A DNA stretch of 64,000 bases from Jacaranda mimosifolia (Eukaryota > Streptophyta > Magnoliopsida > Lamiales > Bignoniaceae), in assembly GCA_018894105.1 (NCBI GenBank), contig CM032128.1, positions 31,333,299 through 31,397,298 of the forward strand. The letters are read 5' to 3'. Below are positions 1 through 14,300 of this stretch, piece after piece (positions within the stretch are counted from its first letter, which is position 1; each line of letters starts with the position of its first letter). The position numbers and the translations under genes are program-made. The notes beneath the pieces are model-generated. The model searched no databases. It saw only the letters and a program-made list of their open reading frames with translations, and was not told the DNA's origin.

Positions 1-109
1 TTTATTTAATTATTAAAAGTATATAGAGCTTTTTTTCATATTGAAATTTAAAAAATCGAATAATGTTGTATTGACAGGATAAATATTTTGCGTAATGTGA
101 AAATTTAAG

Positions 110-429
110 AGCATGTTTGGTTATGTTTTTATTTTTAACTTTTCAAAATTTGAAAAATTAGTAAAGAGAAAAAAAAGTTGAAAATGAGTTTGTATTTTGA
201 TAGTATATTGAAAAGGTAATAATTATATGGGGTTTAGTAGGTTATAGGTGGAGAGAGATAGTAATAATAAAGAAAAAAGAGAAGATATATATGTTAATGA
301 GATAAAATATAATATATTTTGAGACGGTGATAGTTGAAATATTGATAAAAATAATGATAAATTGTTGATATTTCATTTTCAAATAATGAAAATAAGTGAA
401 AATGAATTGAAAACATAAACAAACAAGCT
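110..429. mobile_element. MITE-like element, AT-rich
   Basis: A short AT-rich stretch bounded by imperfect inverted termini. The left end reads GAGCATGTTTGGTTATG and the reverse complement of the right end reads AGCTTGTTTGTTTATG. No coding capacity is visible. The termini and the inner TTTTCATTTTCA-type sequence resemble the element in the EXO84 intron at about 14802. No clear target-site duplication can be picked out in the AT-rich flank. Confidence 0.4.
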
Positions 430-2467
430 ATAAACATTTTATTGTTAGTAAGGATTGATAGTAGCGATTGAAACAAAACGTTGAATGTAAAATTTTCATA
501 TCAAATAAAAAATGCAATGACGGGCATTCATCATTCGCTATTCTTTATTAAATTGAATAAAATAATATATTCGCAGGACGCGGAGAGCGTAGTACACCTG
601 AACAGAAAAGGCACTCCGTTGGCAAAGCAAACAAAATTTTGTCTATCTGAATAATATTCTTGAAAGACAGAAACTCAAGAAAGTAGAATCAAATAGAGAA
701 CTGAGAAGAGGCAGTTTCAGTGTTGGCTGAGAAGAGAAGAAACGAGAACTGGTGATAAAGAGAGAACATGAGGCTGTTTGGAAACTATTGAGAAAGAAAA
801 AGTTTTTCACTTTACCACTATTTTTTGTTGAAATTTGTCGGTTTGGTTGCTCGGGAAGTGATTCAAATGGTTTATTTGTCTCAAGTACCTGTAGCTCCAT
901 CAAAAATGTATGTTTGTTATGTAATTCATCCTGTTATGTTCAAAGCAAATCCAATGTCTATTCCTTTCAGGGAAAATAGATCCAAAAGTTAAGGCTGTGA
1001 TTGCTTGCAAAATTTGGCCTCATATTTTAGTGGTTTAGAGATTTTTGAGATGTGTTGATGTTTGACAAATATAAGAATGAAATATGAGATTGTGATTGAT
1101 TGTCAGATAAAGTGTAATGATTATAGTGATGTAATGGGTTTTTGTGACGTGAGGTTATAAATGATTGTGAAATTGTTTTTGAGATATATTTGAAAGATTT
1201 GATTGAGATATTGAGATTGTTTTGTGAGTTTTGATTTTTGAATTTTTGGAGCAGCACTATTTATTGACCTAAGAGATACATTAAATGATCTCACAATCAA
1301 AGAAAGCTTCTACCCTAAAACATGTTCCACATACAAGAAAATGGGATCAAACTCCACAAGCAATCACAGCCTAAGCTTCCAGTCAGTTCAATTTATATCC
1401 TATCCAATTGATACTCCATTGCCCATTGACAAGCAAAAATGGCCTTATTTCTCTAGCATTTATCTCACTAGTATTGCGCAAGCTCGGTGGAGTTTTCGAT
1501 GGTATCTGGTGTTGATCATAGGGATCATGAATTTATTCATGGTCCTGCAATTCCTAAGGAAAAAGGGTACAAGAATGTAAAACATGCATCTCAGTCGAAC
1601 TAGTTATCATATATCTCAAGGAAACAAGGGAAGTACCAAAAAAACCTAACAAAATTTCTGGTCCAATGCTATTTCAGATTATTAAACCCAATTAATCAAT
1701 GTTCTAATATATGACTAGCATTGTGAAATATGCGTGGTACACGGCATGCTGCAAAATTGGTTACCTGGGATGAATAAATAACCTTCTTCCTACACATGGG
1801 TGATTATATAGGTCGGTCCACAATTTGTTACACAAGTTTACAAGCATCTTCAGTTCAACTGTGCAGTTGTAGTGAAATCCTGCATGCTGATCCTGTTGCT
1901 TTCTAGGCTTAGATAGGGAGGCCCTCTCAATAGTTTGACTTTTGAAGTCTGACAGTATTTGCAATATGAGAGCTCTGCCTTAGTATAAATCAAATAATGC
2001 AGCCCTTGTAAATGTTGCTGTGGAACTACTATTGAAGAAACACTAAAAATGATTCGGTTTGTGTGCGTTATGCAAAGCAAAAGAGCATAAAAGAGCATGC
2101 TTACTCAGGTTCATAATGTACAAAGAGATGAACCTACACAATCTGATAGAGGCTTGTCCCCTTAAATTTCACGTGGCACACCTGAAATGAAGGCAATAAA
2201 TGTAGGAGAATTATCATATCAAGGAGATCTAAAGAGCTTAAGGACTAGAAGCTAATTGAACAAGGGATCAGCTCAAGGATTTTCTGTGAATTATATATGT
2301 CAACTATCATCTTAAATTCAGGACATTGTTGAATATCTTTGGAGGATCCCACCCCAGTTCAGAGTCAAGTACCCAGCAGTTGTTCTATTCCATGACATCT
2401 AAGCTAACACATCCATTCAATTTTGCAGAATTTTAGATTGAACTGACCTTGAAACATATCTTGTAGT
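430..2467. other. Left intergenic region, no gene supported
   Basis: No convincing gene is seen before the PSAT1 stop codon. One short stretch near 1470-1600 on the plus strand has a protein-like look: it follows a possible splice acceptor and reads ...DHRDHEFIHGPAIPKEKGYK... to a stop. It has no recognisable partner exon. The 3' untranslated region of PSAT1 must occupy part of the right side. Confidence 0.4.
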
Positions 2468-5400
2468 CTATACATAATACGACAACAGGTCAGCCGAAGA
2501 ATTCTTTAGCCTGCAGCTCTGCCCTAGGTGAACATCTCCGAAAAGGTATCTACATGGCATATTCATAATGCAATCAGCACTTAAGGCAAATGGATGTGCA
2601 TTCTAAAGAAATATTTACATTCTCCTTAGATTGTTTCAGGATGAAGATGATTTCTGAGAGGAAAAGAATTAGACCTGTATTCACAATGCTCAGGCCATGC
2701 ACATCGAGCTTTTCCATAATCCCAGTAGCAGTCCTCATCCCTCAGAGGTCCACGAGTAGCTGTTTATTAAAAACCAAGGGTAACAATTAGTTGGTGATAA
2801 TAACTTGATGGCAACAGAAGAAATTATTTCAACCTTTTGTGACAAATTTGGATTTTTTGTCAGGATGAATATCATGCCACATCTCAAGCCACAGCTCCCT
2901 CATTAATACTGGAGATCTAACAATGTTCCTGTGATTTGCTGCAAATGAGACAATTTGATCAACTGAAAGAAAATATTGGAAATTGCTGAGATGGATGGGC
3001 ACGGTTTTAGTCCTAAGTTCAAAATGAGGAGCATTCTCTAACTAAATTCACCCTTAAAGGCAGCATGAAAATTCAAAACCATGTGAAACAAATAGTATTA
3101 TAAAATATATGGAACAATGAAACAACAGTCTTAACCATTTTGTGGTGGTTAAAGATCTGTATCAATCAAATTGGTAGTGCGAACATAATGTATGTTAAAG
3201 ATGTGTAATGCGAATAATCTGGATTGCACCTCAGATGTGTTCTATTCCTTCTATCAGAAATTTCATATAAGTTTATATTGAAGTTCATAGTCCTCATTGC
3301 CATTGCAGTTCTAGTGTAGAAGAGTAGATATTCTTATATCCACCAAAGATCATAAAACAGAAACGGACATTGTAGAAGGGTGTAAGTATTCATAATAATC
3401 CATAGTTCCCTGTACTCTCTGCGAGACGCAAAGTATTAAATAATAAAACTTGGTCCTTTTACTTTCAATGAACTTCCATCCTGTAGATAAGGCCTCTTGA
3501 TGGCTTGTAAGAGCAAGGCAATTTTCTAGTAGTAAAGTGACTCCTGGCTCTTTGGTGGTCTCAGGCTAGCACACAAATCCTAATGCAGTGAAGCAAAACC
3601 AAGTTGTGGGTTAGACAGCAAATTACAACTTATGGTTCCCATGAATCATTCTCTCTCTGTTTCTTGTACAACCAGACTCTTGTTTTGAAAGCTATTGCAG
3701 AATGAAGAATATGGAAGACATCAGAATGTTTGGTTTGTTAAGTTCCTCATCATTTTCAATTTACCATAAATACCTTATATCCTTCTCCGTAAGTACCATC
3801 AAATTAAATGAAGCATCACATGGGATAATCACACAATCACCGCATAAACACCGAATGGAAGTAGTTTGTTTATTAAACACCACTATTACTGCAATTAACT
3901 TGCACAATGAAGATAATATACCACAGCCATAAAAGAAAAAATTCAAGAATTTTTAGCATTCGCATTTTCTGGTCATGGCATCTCATGATCAGATAAGAAA
4001 TTGTGAGTCAATGAACTCTAACGTAGTTTAAACTATTATAATCCAGATAAAACTACTGACAATTTTTCAGTGAAAGTATGATAAGTTAGATGGTTGTATT
4101 ACCTTTATCAAGTTCCCAAACTGTGGTTCGCTTTCCTGGAAGACTTTCAGAATCTTCATAATAGGTTATATACTTCACTCTAGGAGATCTTGTCATGTTG
4201 GGAATTATATCCATTTCAGGCTGATGTTCAACATCTAAATGCACTTGGACATCTGAACCATCATGTTCTGACTGCAAGTGGTCAACAGATTTCTCTTACC
4301 AGCAAGAAACCAAATATATAACATCTTTCTTGAGTAGGTCACTTTTATGAACTGGCTTAACCAGCACAAGGGACCAGAAAATCAACTAGAAATTCAGAAG
4401 GAAAAAGAATCTCCAAATCTATAAAATGTAAATTTTTTCTTTCAGAATATATCTGTTTCTTTATTTTTTGGCAGGAGAACAGTTTGAGATTAACTGGAGA
4501 GAGTTTGATCATGAAGCAACCGCCATCCTAGTTGGATTATTATTAATCATCGAAGATTCTGATACGGCTAACTTTGCAAGGAAGTTGGATACATAGAAAC
4601 AGAAATTCACTTTAGATTTCAAGTGTTCTACAGGCAATGACAAACATCACTCTTACGATGCAGCAAAGCGGAAACATTATATGGGTTGAGAAGTAGCGAA
4701 CAATTAAAGCCGAGTAACAGAAGAAGACGTAATCTATGATGTAGATAATAAGTTAGACGAAATACAATGAATTCCATATATGTAATAAAAGGACTATATT
4801 TTCACTTAGTAACACCTGAGGAGCCCTTGTTATGTTCACTTTTGATCCAAGCCAGTTCTTGCACCAAGAGAGGGAATGGTATGGTACCTACAAACCCAAT
4901 GTCCATAGTTAAGTGAAAAAGAAGCATGAAATAATAAACATTAAAACATCATATAATCTCAAGATTGCAATGCAGAACAAAACACCCCTCTACTCTATGC
5001 TCATCATACCGTCTCATCCCCACTTGCAGCACCAGGGTTTCCTTCAACCAGATTCCCTGACCTAAATCATAGATATACAAGAAAATTAAAAATAGATATA
5101 CAAGAAAATTAAAGACCATGTTGCCTGTCTCTGTAATTACTATCAATCAATGCAAGTCAAAGAGAGTGAATTAAGCAAATGAATCCAAGCAGTGCAGCAC
5201 AAATTGATGGCAGTTTCTCAAACTTAATGTTTCTGCCTGATAGCTGTAGTGTTATCCTTCACCATGCCATGCTCATTTTCAAGCATACAACATAAAGGGG
5301 ATCATGGAAAGCAAATTGAAGAAATAAGAAGAGTCACATTTACTTTAACACAGCCTACGCTTAACCAGGGATGTTCAAGATTTTGGTCGTTCTCTCAGTC

Positions 5401-8400
5401 TGCTGTTTTTTCACATAAATTTAAATGTGACGCGACAGGTTAGTTCCAAACTTCAACCTTTGTTTTGTATAATAATGAAATAATAAAGATGTTTTCTCCA
5501 ATGTGTATTTCTATACTCCGATACTTCATTTGTCAACATAAAAAGGCTAATAATATTTTCAGCATATATTGACTGATTCAATCATCTTAAATATTAAGAT
5601 TTAAAATGCCAACTAAATTGTCCAGTGGTATTCACAGCATGTCCTTCTGGTAAGCATAACACTCACCTGGAATACAAAGATCCTTCTATCTCATATATTA
5701 CGTCAGTTATTATCCAGTTATCAGGATAAGGCTTTCCACTTGGCGCATAATAGTAGCCAACCTGTTTTATCACATGTCAAGAAAACAAGACATCATCAAT
5801 ACCAAAATTATACATATAATTGAGCCAATTATGAGAATGAACAATTTTGGGAATAAATAACAGAAATTTGCACAAAATCCCCATGAAGAGAAAAAAATAC
5901 CTCAGTTTTGAAATCTATTCCATAAATACAAAAGATGTTCTTCAGAGGGGGTCTATCCCATGGTGTTAAAGGATTTAGAACAGGATCACCATGATATGAC
6001 CTGAAATATAATAATATTAGCTACAGAATGCTTTCATAGTAAGGCTCCGCTCTATAGATCATTGACCTGCTTATACTTTTATTTTCGTAGTCAATCATGA
6101 ATGAGATTAAAAAAGATTATGATATTGAGTGACATTGTAATCTTATCATATTTACCTAGCATCTAACTTGATTTTTCAAGTGATCAAATCTACTATAATG
6201 TGGGTTAAATAAGATAAAAAGAATCTAAACCAAATCAAGCTTAACTGATATTGGTACTCTAAAAGTGCTCGTGGGAAAGGAATTCACAGAATAAACATTG
6301 TTAAATTCAGGAGGAAAACTTAAACATTTTAATGGATAATAAACAAATTTAAATATTCTGGATCTATATGGATGCACATTGTATGTCAACCTACTAGGAC
6401 TATAGATACTACTGCTTATTAGAGAAATGTTCTGAAATGAAAGCGGAGAAGCATTGCATTAGTGGCAAGAGCAACTTACTCTTCTAATTGGTACAAAAGT
6501 CTTTGGCTATCAGGGTCATAATCAGCTATAGTTCTGAAAAAGGTTCCATCTGAAACTTCACGGGCAGAAAAGGATAACTGAGTTGGAAATCCATATTCCA
6601 TGTCAGACGTATTGACCTGTGCTGCTCCAATGAGTGAAGGATAAGCTTCATCTCCTACCCAGGCAGTAAATGGAGCACATTAGCAAACTCCAGCATACAC
6701 TTTAAAGCAGTATATGGTAAATCACTGGAAGTGAATAGTGCATGCAAGACTGCATTTCATACCCCGCATTTGTGGAATTTCGATGTTGATTATGTTTGTC
6801 GGCCACCCAGAGTAGTTTGCTTGAAACTCGTGGTTGTCACAAAGGTAAGCGTGATGCCCCTTTTTGCTCCTAGCACAGAAATGTTTCAAGTACACGTTCT
6901 CGGTTCTACAATGTTTTGAAAATGGCAGCATCCACAGTGAAGAGCCAAATGAATTGAACATCAATCGAGCTGTTCCCTGATGGCTTGCCAAATATTTTAA
7001 TAAATGGGAGTTAATGTAGGTGCACAAAGCACAACGGGTAAAAATCATGCCCCCTCTATAATATACCCCCTCCACTTCAAGACTTCCAACCTAGCCTATA
7101 GAAGAACTATAGTCTAATCATGGTACTCTTTTTAGTAATCCAGTCGAGAAAAGATGCACTCAGAGGACAAACTGCACCAAAACTAATCTTAAGATCAGCA
7201 AGTTACTGTTCCTCCTTATGATGCCACAGATGGCAGTCTACAAGACTTTCAACTTTGTTCAATATTGTTAATGTTCAACATGAAACAGATTATTTAATTC
7301 ATAAAACATGTTATGCCACTTTCCTTCCCTTTCTAATCCTGGTGAGGAATGTACAGCAGTGATGAATGGGGAACCAAAAGTATTGTATTTTTAAATTCAC
7401 AAATGATACAAATAAGTCAAGTATGGTAGCATCAAATAAGCGTATCACATAATTTAATACCTCAGAAACAGGGAGACCAGATGTAAATCCTGATAACGTT
7501 GCTTTAACAGTCTCAGTTGCTCCAAGAAGAGGAGCTCCTAAAGCCAATAGAAACAAAATCCATGTAAGAGCAAGACATATAGTTCTAAATGTTGATCCAT
7601 AAGTTGATTGAACTTCACAAGCATACCAACAGCAAAGTAGGCATGAATGTGTTCATCCAGCCATTTCATATACATTTTAGGGGCAATTTCTAATTTCAAC
7701 CACTCCAAGAAGTATCTGAATACATTGTTGCCCAATGAGTGAGCAAAAACTATAGACGGCCCACCACGAAGCTTAAGAGCAGTTTCAAAAGTAAGCCTGC
7801 AAAAAATAAAGCACGTCCAATCTTTAGTTTCTCATTAGTTTAACTTGACAAACACGAAGTCAACCGCCTCTAACCAGCAAACAGACACCAACATGAGGAA
7901 GAAAGATAAGATCAAGTCACACAGATATCTCACACACACACACACAGAGAAGTGCACTAAAAATCTAAACATGGTCCATGTGCACCCGACATCTGTTTTC
8001 TGACGCAAATCACTTTAAGTTTGCAAGACGAAAATAAAAAGGTAGCAATTCAATATATATTTAACATAAATTTGTGATCTTAAAATATTTCTCATTGTGC
8101 ATTTCGAGTTTTTTCTTAATTATTTTTATTTTCTTATCTGGGGATTGGTTGGTATATGACTGTTTGCAAAACTCGTGATGCAGAATTTGTAGTTAAGAAC
8201 ATCAAGAATATAAGAAATTGCTAGTAAAAAGTGTACTTAAATAAATATACAAGATGGTGAAGATGAATACTTTAGCTTATGAAAATAAAGATCCCGCTCC
8301 TCAAGTTTGGCAGGTGACAGTCTCCAGTCATATGGAACTGCAATTATAGCATTAGCTTCAATACCAAACTCAATGCACCACTTAACCCATTCTTTCCACA

Positions 8401-9756
8401 CTGAAGAAAGAGGACCTGCACAATGCAGATGTCTGTCAAGCAGTCAACTTAACGGAATGCATCAATCATGTTAATCACCACACGAACATTCAGGAAGTAC
8501 AAAATTGGCATTACATGACTACTTAGAAAAAGTTCAGGCAGAAAAAGCTAGATATTTTGCATGTTAATAACTCCAATGTGAAACATCAGTATAGACTTAT
8601 ACCTTCCAATCATAGAGACCAATAAAAATATGTAACAGAACTATAGTTCTGCAGAAACCTTTTTTTTTTTTTTTTTTGGTAAAATTAATTCTTAGCCATG
8701 GCTCCAAATTGAAGTTAAGATGCTGCATAAAAAAGTTCTCCAAAAGCATACCTGTAATGTAGCCTGGATCAAGCTCTGTAATAGCAGAAAGACCGCTATC
8801 AGGGCGGGACTTGCATTCAGGGTGATCTGTTTGGTTGAAAGGGTCTAGCAACATACACTTTAGCCAACAATTTACAGCAGACAAAAGCTGAAAAATGCAA
8901 GATCAATCCATCAACCAGTACCAGGAGAAAAGGACCAACATGAATCAAATAAGAATCACAACTTCCACAACATGCATAGACATCAAACCATTCACTAAAT
9001 GAGAACTGGTGATAAAATTAGATAAGTTATGTCCGTAAGAGTTGAGTTTTAAATTTTGTATTTGTTTAATATCAATTTATATATCTCGGACAAATTTAAT
9101 TTGATAAAGACTTTATCAGTCCACCTCTTATTGTCATCACTGCTACAAACCACAATCAAACTGTTTAATCTTATTAAATATATTCTCAGACATTTTTTGT
9201 AGTTCTAAAGCTCTCGTATCTTAATTGTTAAAATCCTCTGCAAATAAATTGGCTAATTGTAAGTTAATGCACTAAAAGAAATAGTCAAATTGGCTTGTCG
9301 ACGGCAGCAAGCACAAATGCAGATTCATCCTACTACGAAAGAGCTACTATAAATTCTCTATGGACAATTATTCCTCCGTACATAACATAAATTTTAAAAC
9401 TACAAAAGAAAAATGAAAAATCACGGTTGATCAAAAACTGCCGGGATCAAAATATCAAACTGCAATTAGTAGAATAATGTAAAAAATACAAATAAGAAAT
9501 TATTACAAACTTTGGTGGTGTCGAGCCAGACTAAATCGAGTGGATTGAAATCGAGAGGAGAATAAGGACAGTCTAGAATCGACCACGCTCTCAGTTGAGT
9601 AGACGCGAAGCCTGGGATTATTATTCCAGAAAGTTTCTTGTGTTCTCCGGCGAACTCGCCTCCGTCGCTTCCACCTTCTCCGCTGCCATGAGAAGCCGGA
9701 GTCAGGACGAGGAGGAGAAAGGAAGAAGCGAGGAATGTGGCGTGGCCTCCTCTCAT
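2468..9756 (-). CDS. PSAT1: Phospholipid:sterol acyltransferase (PSAT1)
   Basis: Moves an acyl group from phospholipids to sterols to make sterol esters; a plant LCAT-family enzyme of the endomembrane system. Fifteen exons: 9511-9756, 8752-8887, 8271-8415, 7627-7796, 7461-7537, 6763-6976, 6480-6654, 5901-6000, 5667-5761, 5010-5061, 4816-4887, 4103-4271, 2834-2938, 2675-2759, 2468-2549. They sum to 1923 nt, giving 640 residues; Arabidopsis PSAT1 is about 633. A hydrophobic N-terminal segment suggests a signal anchor. Conserved blocks include KLSGIIIPGFASTQLRAW, the nucleophile motif AHSLGN in exon 4 and SGDETVPYHS, holding the likely catalytic Asp, across exons 10-11. The ATG at 9756 is chosen because the longer reading frame to 9813 begins with GTG. 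It is head-to-head with EXO84. Intron 12 (2939-4102) is the longest. No break was found. Confidence 0.95.
7936..7947. repeat. CA microsatellite in PSAT1 intron
   Basis: A short run of about six CA dinucleotides lies in the intron between PSAT1 exons 3 and 4. It is a simple sequence repeat with no evident function. Confidence 0.5.
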
Positions 9757-11232
9757 TGGCTGGACGAGGCTGCGTTTGAATACCCGTGTAGCGGACTGAC
9801 TGGCTGACTGCACTGTTCAGTTGTGAGCTGCGGCATAAATAAATTGGTGTTTGAGCTTTGCGAAATTACTAAAGTAGCCCTGCCTTTTACGAAAAAGTTC
9901 CATTTTGGTTTCTGACGTGGCTTGATCGGGTGGACCTTTGGGGCCGGGCTCCGGGCTTTGAGGAAAAACTTTGAAAAATGGATATTTTCATTTACCTCCA
10001 CAGTAGTTTCTGTAATTCGGAAAAATACCCATTACTTTTTCTTTTTATTCTTCTCCCCCATGCTTATGTTTTTTAATTATTTTTTGAATCCTTGAAATTT
10101 TATTTAGGAAAAAAGCATTGATATACTTCATCCATCTCCTATTTATAAACTTACAATTAATTATTAAAATAATTTGAAAAAAAAAGTTGGATATATAAAA
10201 TTTTTGATTAATTTTACCAAAATAATTTTAAAATTGATGTTACAAGTTGATGCTCTTACATACATGAAAATAAAAAAAATAAAATAAAATTTTACTTTAC
10301 AAAATATAAAAAAAAATAGTATAATAAATTTAGGATGAGTGTATTACTTTATTTGTCTTACTACTCGAATTATTCCTTCTATGAATTTTTTAATTATGAA
10401 ATATAAAAGAGATAAAAGAAAAATGAAACCAGTTAACTCTTCGTACTCATTAAATAATCTCAATTATAATTTTAAAATATTATTCACACGATGATCATAT
10501 TGATCATCCTTAACTGAATAAAAAGTTACAAACCATCAACAATGACTTATGTTGTTTGATAGCTAATTATAAAATAAAATGCATTTATGAGATTCTTATT
10601 ACTTTATTTGGATTTGATTTTAATGAAGTAAGCAAGTCATCATGAAAATATTTTTTGGCATGTCAGGCGGCTATTATTTTAGATATTATATGATTATGAT
10701 TAGAGTAATTATATGATTAGAATTTTAATAAATTAAAAACATAAGCAAACTATAAAAATATAGTGTTATCTTCTATTTCTTCCATACTTTCTCCATTCCT
10801 TTATTGTCTTTCTTTTTCTCCTATTAAAAAGATCTCATGTCATCAAAAAATAAATAATTCTTTTTTAATATTTATACCTTCCAAATAGAGAGTACCAAAG
10901 TTTCTAATTTTAAATAATAGCACAAAGATTTAATATAATTAACTCTTCTTACTATTTAAATGTGAAAAATATCTCTTGACCCCTCCCTCAATTAACTAAT
11001 TACACATGAGCACCCAAAAAGGTGAAAACAAAACCGGCAAACAGTATTAAGGTTCCATTGGCCTGCATTCTTTTGTCTTTCCTCCACTCTCACACGAACA
11101 AACCAAAGCTTTTTTTCCAATAACAATGGCGGCAGAAAACGACAACCCAATGCTCCAAACCTCGCATTCATTATTGAAATCACATCTTCTTGAACTTCTA
11201 ACGACGACCCTTCATCAAAACATTGATTCCCC
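9757..11232. promoter_or_regulatory. Divergent PSAT1/EXO84 promoter region
   Basis: This is the only space between the PSAT1 start codon on the minus strand and the EXO84 start codon on the plus strand. It must therefore hold both 5' leaders and both promoters. The middle part, about 10050-10950, is very AT-rich and contains no gene-like reading frame. I could not assign a defined TATA box or transcription start for either gene. Confidence 0.55.
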
Positions 11233-11359
11233 ATGGACAAAACCTCGGCTTCCACTTCAAGGTTTCGGTTCAGAGATCACAATCAAGAAATGGCGGACGA
11301 AGACTCGTCCGAAGGCCACACTAGCGCAGATTCTTCGTCCGTTTCGAGCAATGAAGTAG
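11126..11359 (+). other. Overlapping upstream ORF of EXO84
   Basis: A 77-codon reading frame begins at an ATG in good plant context (A at -3, G at +4). It runs through the inferred EXO84 start at 11233 in a different frame and ends 124 nt inside the EXO84 coding sequence. If the transcript includes 11126, ribosomes would meet this ATG first. The peptide, starting MAAENDNPML, resembles nothing I know. Whether the transcript reaches this far upstream cannot be seen from sequence. Confidence 0.4.
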
Positions 11360-14300
11360 AGGAGCCCGAGTTTGAGTCCATGACTGCTAAGGTCAGTTTG
11401 CTTGCTGTCCTGGATTGGTTCTTGAATTTCTATATCGAGAATTTATGGGTTTCCTTTTTTCTTGTTTTGGATACATAGGGTGTTCAGCATCTGTGTTCTG
11501 AACTTCTTGAGCTTAAGCAAGAATCAGATGAGGATTTTCAGAAGAATATCTTTTCAAACTACTCTGCCTTTCTTGCGTAAGTTCCCTCTAATATTCAGAA
11601 TAGTTAGGCTAGTGTTTGATATGTGTTTGCTTATTGGTACAAAAATTAAACCTTCGGATGGAATTTGAGATGTTTTATGGAATGAAAATGTTAGTTTGCA
11701 GGAAATGTGTTCCCTCAATGCACTATAAATAGAAATTGGCTCCCAGAGAGCATCCTTGTTTAGCCTTTTCTTAATATTCTTTCAGGGGCTCTATAGAAAG
11801 GAACAACAAAAGGGTTGATCCTTTATATTGGGATTTCCACAATTCTATGGTGGTGGTTTTGCCTTGTAGTAAACTGCATTAGGAGGATTTCTTGGTTTAC
11901 TTCTTCGTTTTCGTCCATAATGTGTATTGTCCCCTTCTCAGTATGGGACTCCAGTGCAACATTGATGGTGGCGGAACGATTGATATGGAGGACTATTTGT
12001 CCCATTCTTGAGTTTTAAGTCATTCTCTATTTTTGCAAGACTTGGGTCATATCTAGGATTATGATGTTTTGGCCTCTCCTGTTATATATATACACACTAT
12101 AATTCAATCTTTTAAGTTACTGGATATTACAGAATTCTCTGTTAGAGGAAAACCTGCCACTGGTGAATAGAACTGATTAATTCTTGTTTGCAGAATACTG
12201 AAAGAGATAGAAGGCTTGAAAAGTGAACTGGTGGGATTGAAACACCAGGCTTCTTCACAAAAGAGACTTGTTAAAGATGTCATTGATGGAATTTCTTTAA
12301 GAGTTCTGTCAGAGGAGAATATAGAATCCATATATGAAGAAACTCCACATGTTGAATCTTCATCTCCAAGCTTAATAGAGACCCACACAGAAAATGTTTC
12401 AGAAATCTTGGATACCCTTCTCTCAGAACACAGGTTAGATGATGCTCTAGCTCTATTGGGGATGGAGGGTGAGTTTATCGAAAATTTGAGGTCAGGCGAA
12501 AAATTTTCCTCAGATGAGCTAATGTCTTATAATTCCACTATATCCGAGAAAAGGGCTATGCTTGCTGATCAGTTCACATTGGTGGCTAAACATCCTCGGA
12601 TATCTGCTCCAGAGCTACAGAAAGCTCTGCTTGGATTGTGTCAACTTGGTGACAATTATCTTGCAACCCAGCTAATGCTTCAGTTTTATCATTCGCGAAT
12701 TGCATCTGGAATATATGATTTGCAATCCTCAAAAAAATTCCCAGATGTGTTATATATTAAAGAAGTAGCAAGATTTGTATGTTCAATGATGTCTCAAGCT
12801 GTGAGGAGTTTTATGGCCTTAAATGGAGAAACCTATCCTTATGCTTCGGTACTAACTCAATGGGCCTCTGAAGAAATCGAGATCGTTGCTGTTTGTTTCA
12901 ATAAGTACATTGAATCCATATCCGAAATAAGTGGCAGGCTGTCAGCAGCTGTTGATGCTATGCATATTGCAATATCGTACTGCTCCTTGCTAGAGACTCA
13001 AAGGATCTTTCTCCAGCCATCTTTGATAGAGCACATTCGCCCTTCCATAGAAGAGGTCTTGCGGCTCCACATAGACCATTTGAGTAAAGTTATCAGCATT
13101 TTCACTTCAACTGATACCTGGGTTCTAGGCAGATACTGTGCATTAGGGATCTTGACAGGAAGGAGTAGTGCAATCATTGATCAACAACCAGAATATTTCT
13201 TTCTCACTAACAGTGGCAGGAAATTCATAACGTTGTTCCTGGTTTGTTGAGCCATCCATTGTCAAATTCAAGTGAAAGTAATGTATTCATGAACCATGAA
13301 CACTAAATTCCTCTATTTTTCAGTCTGTTGCAGATGACATTTCGCCTTTGATTTCCCTTCAAATGGAAAGTTCAGTCTTGAAAGGAATCATGGACTTATT
13401 CATGGCATATATTGTTATCCTTGAAAGCGCCCTCACTAGTGACACAGACGGCATAGAAAAAGGGGGCCTCAGAATCAATTTGCCAGAATCCCCAACTCAA
13501 GGAGTCTTCATTCTAGCCAATATTTCAACATTACTGCAATTCTCCTCCAGCATTATCAGAAATACCTTTGATGGAGTCCATCAGTTGGACTTTGAGATTG
13601 ATAATTATCTAAAGTTAATCCAAGATATTCATAGCCGACTCAAAGCCTGCTTTCTTGGCCAATTCATATCTAATATCTTCTCTCCAAATGTTGATCATGA
13701 ATCTGGTCCAGAAATTCGCATTACCTGGCCGAGTGATTCCAAAATATGTGATCTGATCCCATCCGTTCCCTACCTGGTATGCTCAAAATCTTTGAATTTT
13801 AAGTGTTTTCAACTCATTTCCACTTCTCTCTAATTTTCAAGTATGTATAAGCTCATGAAAATTTGCATGATCAGGAACTGTATTTAGAGCTAAAGAAACT
13901 ACAGAAACTTGCAGAGGACGACTGCATTGATATGAACTGGTTGATGAATCTATTCAGGGAGGTGATGGAAGCCACATTTGATTGGATATCAAGCAAATCC
14001 GAAATTTGGAAACTTGATGGAGAAAATTTGCCTGATCATCAGACCGAGTTCATGCAGGTATTTGTGTTCTTTATCCACTCTATGTTAGTTATGAATATCC
14101 AGATACTAATCATAGAAGTCAATAGAGAACAAAGCTATATACTTTTTCATTTTTTCCCGATGATACTAAGTCTTATCTCAACTACACTTGAGGACATTAA
14201 GCTAGCTAACAAATTACTCTCCCTTTATCAGTCATTCTTTCTTAGTTATCCTTCAATTTCCTGTAGTGAAGTTTTCTTTTATCCAAAACAGTTCATCCTG

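Noticed and set aside
1341..1580. 79-codon frame with a hydrophobic stretch near the left end
   Set aside because: Low complexity, with no splice partner and no recognisable family; not better than chance in this region.
9757..9813. Longer PSAT1 reading frame starting at 9813
   Set aside because: The codon at 9813 is GTG, not a normal plant nuclear start; the ATG at 9756 gives a protein close to the usual family length.
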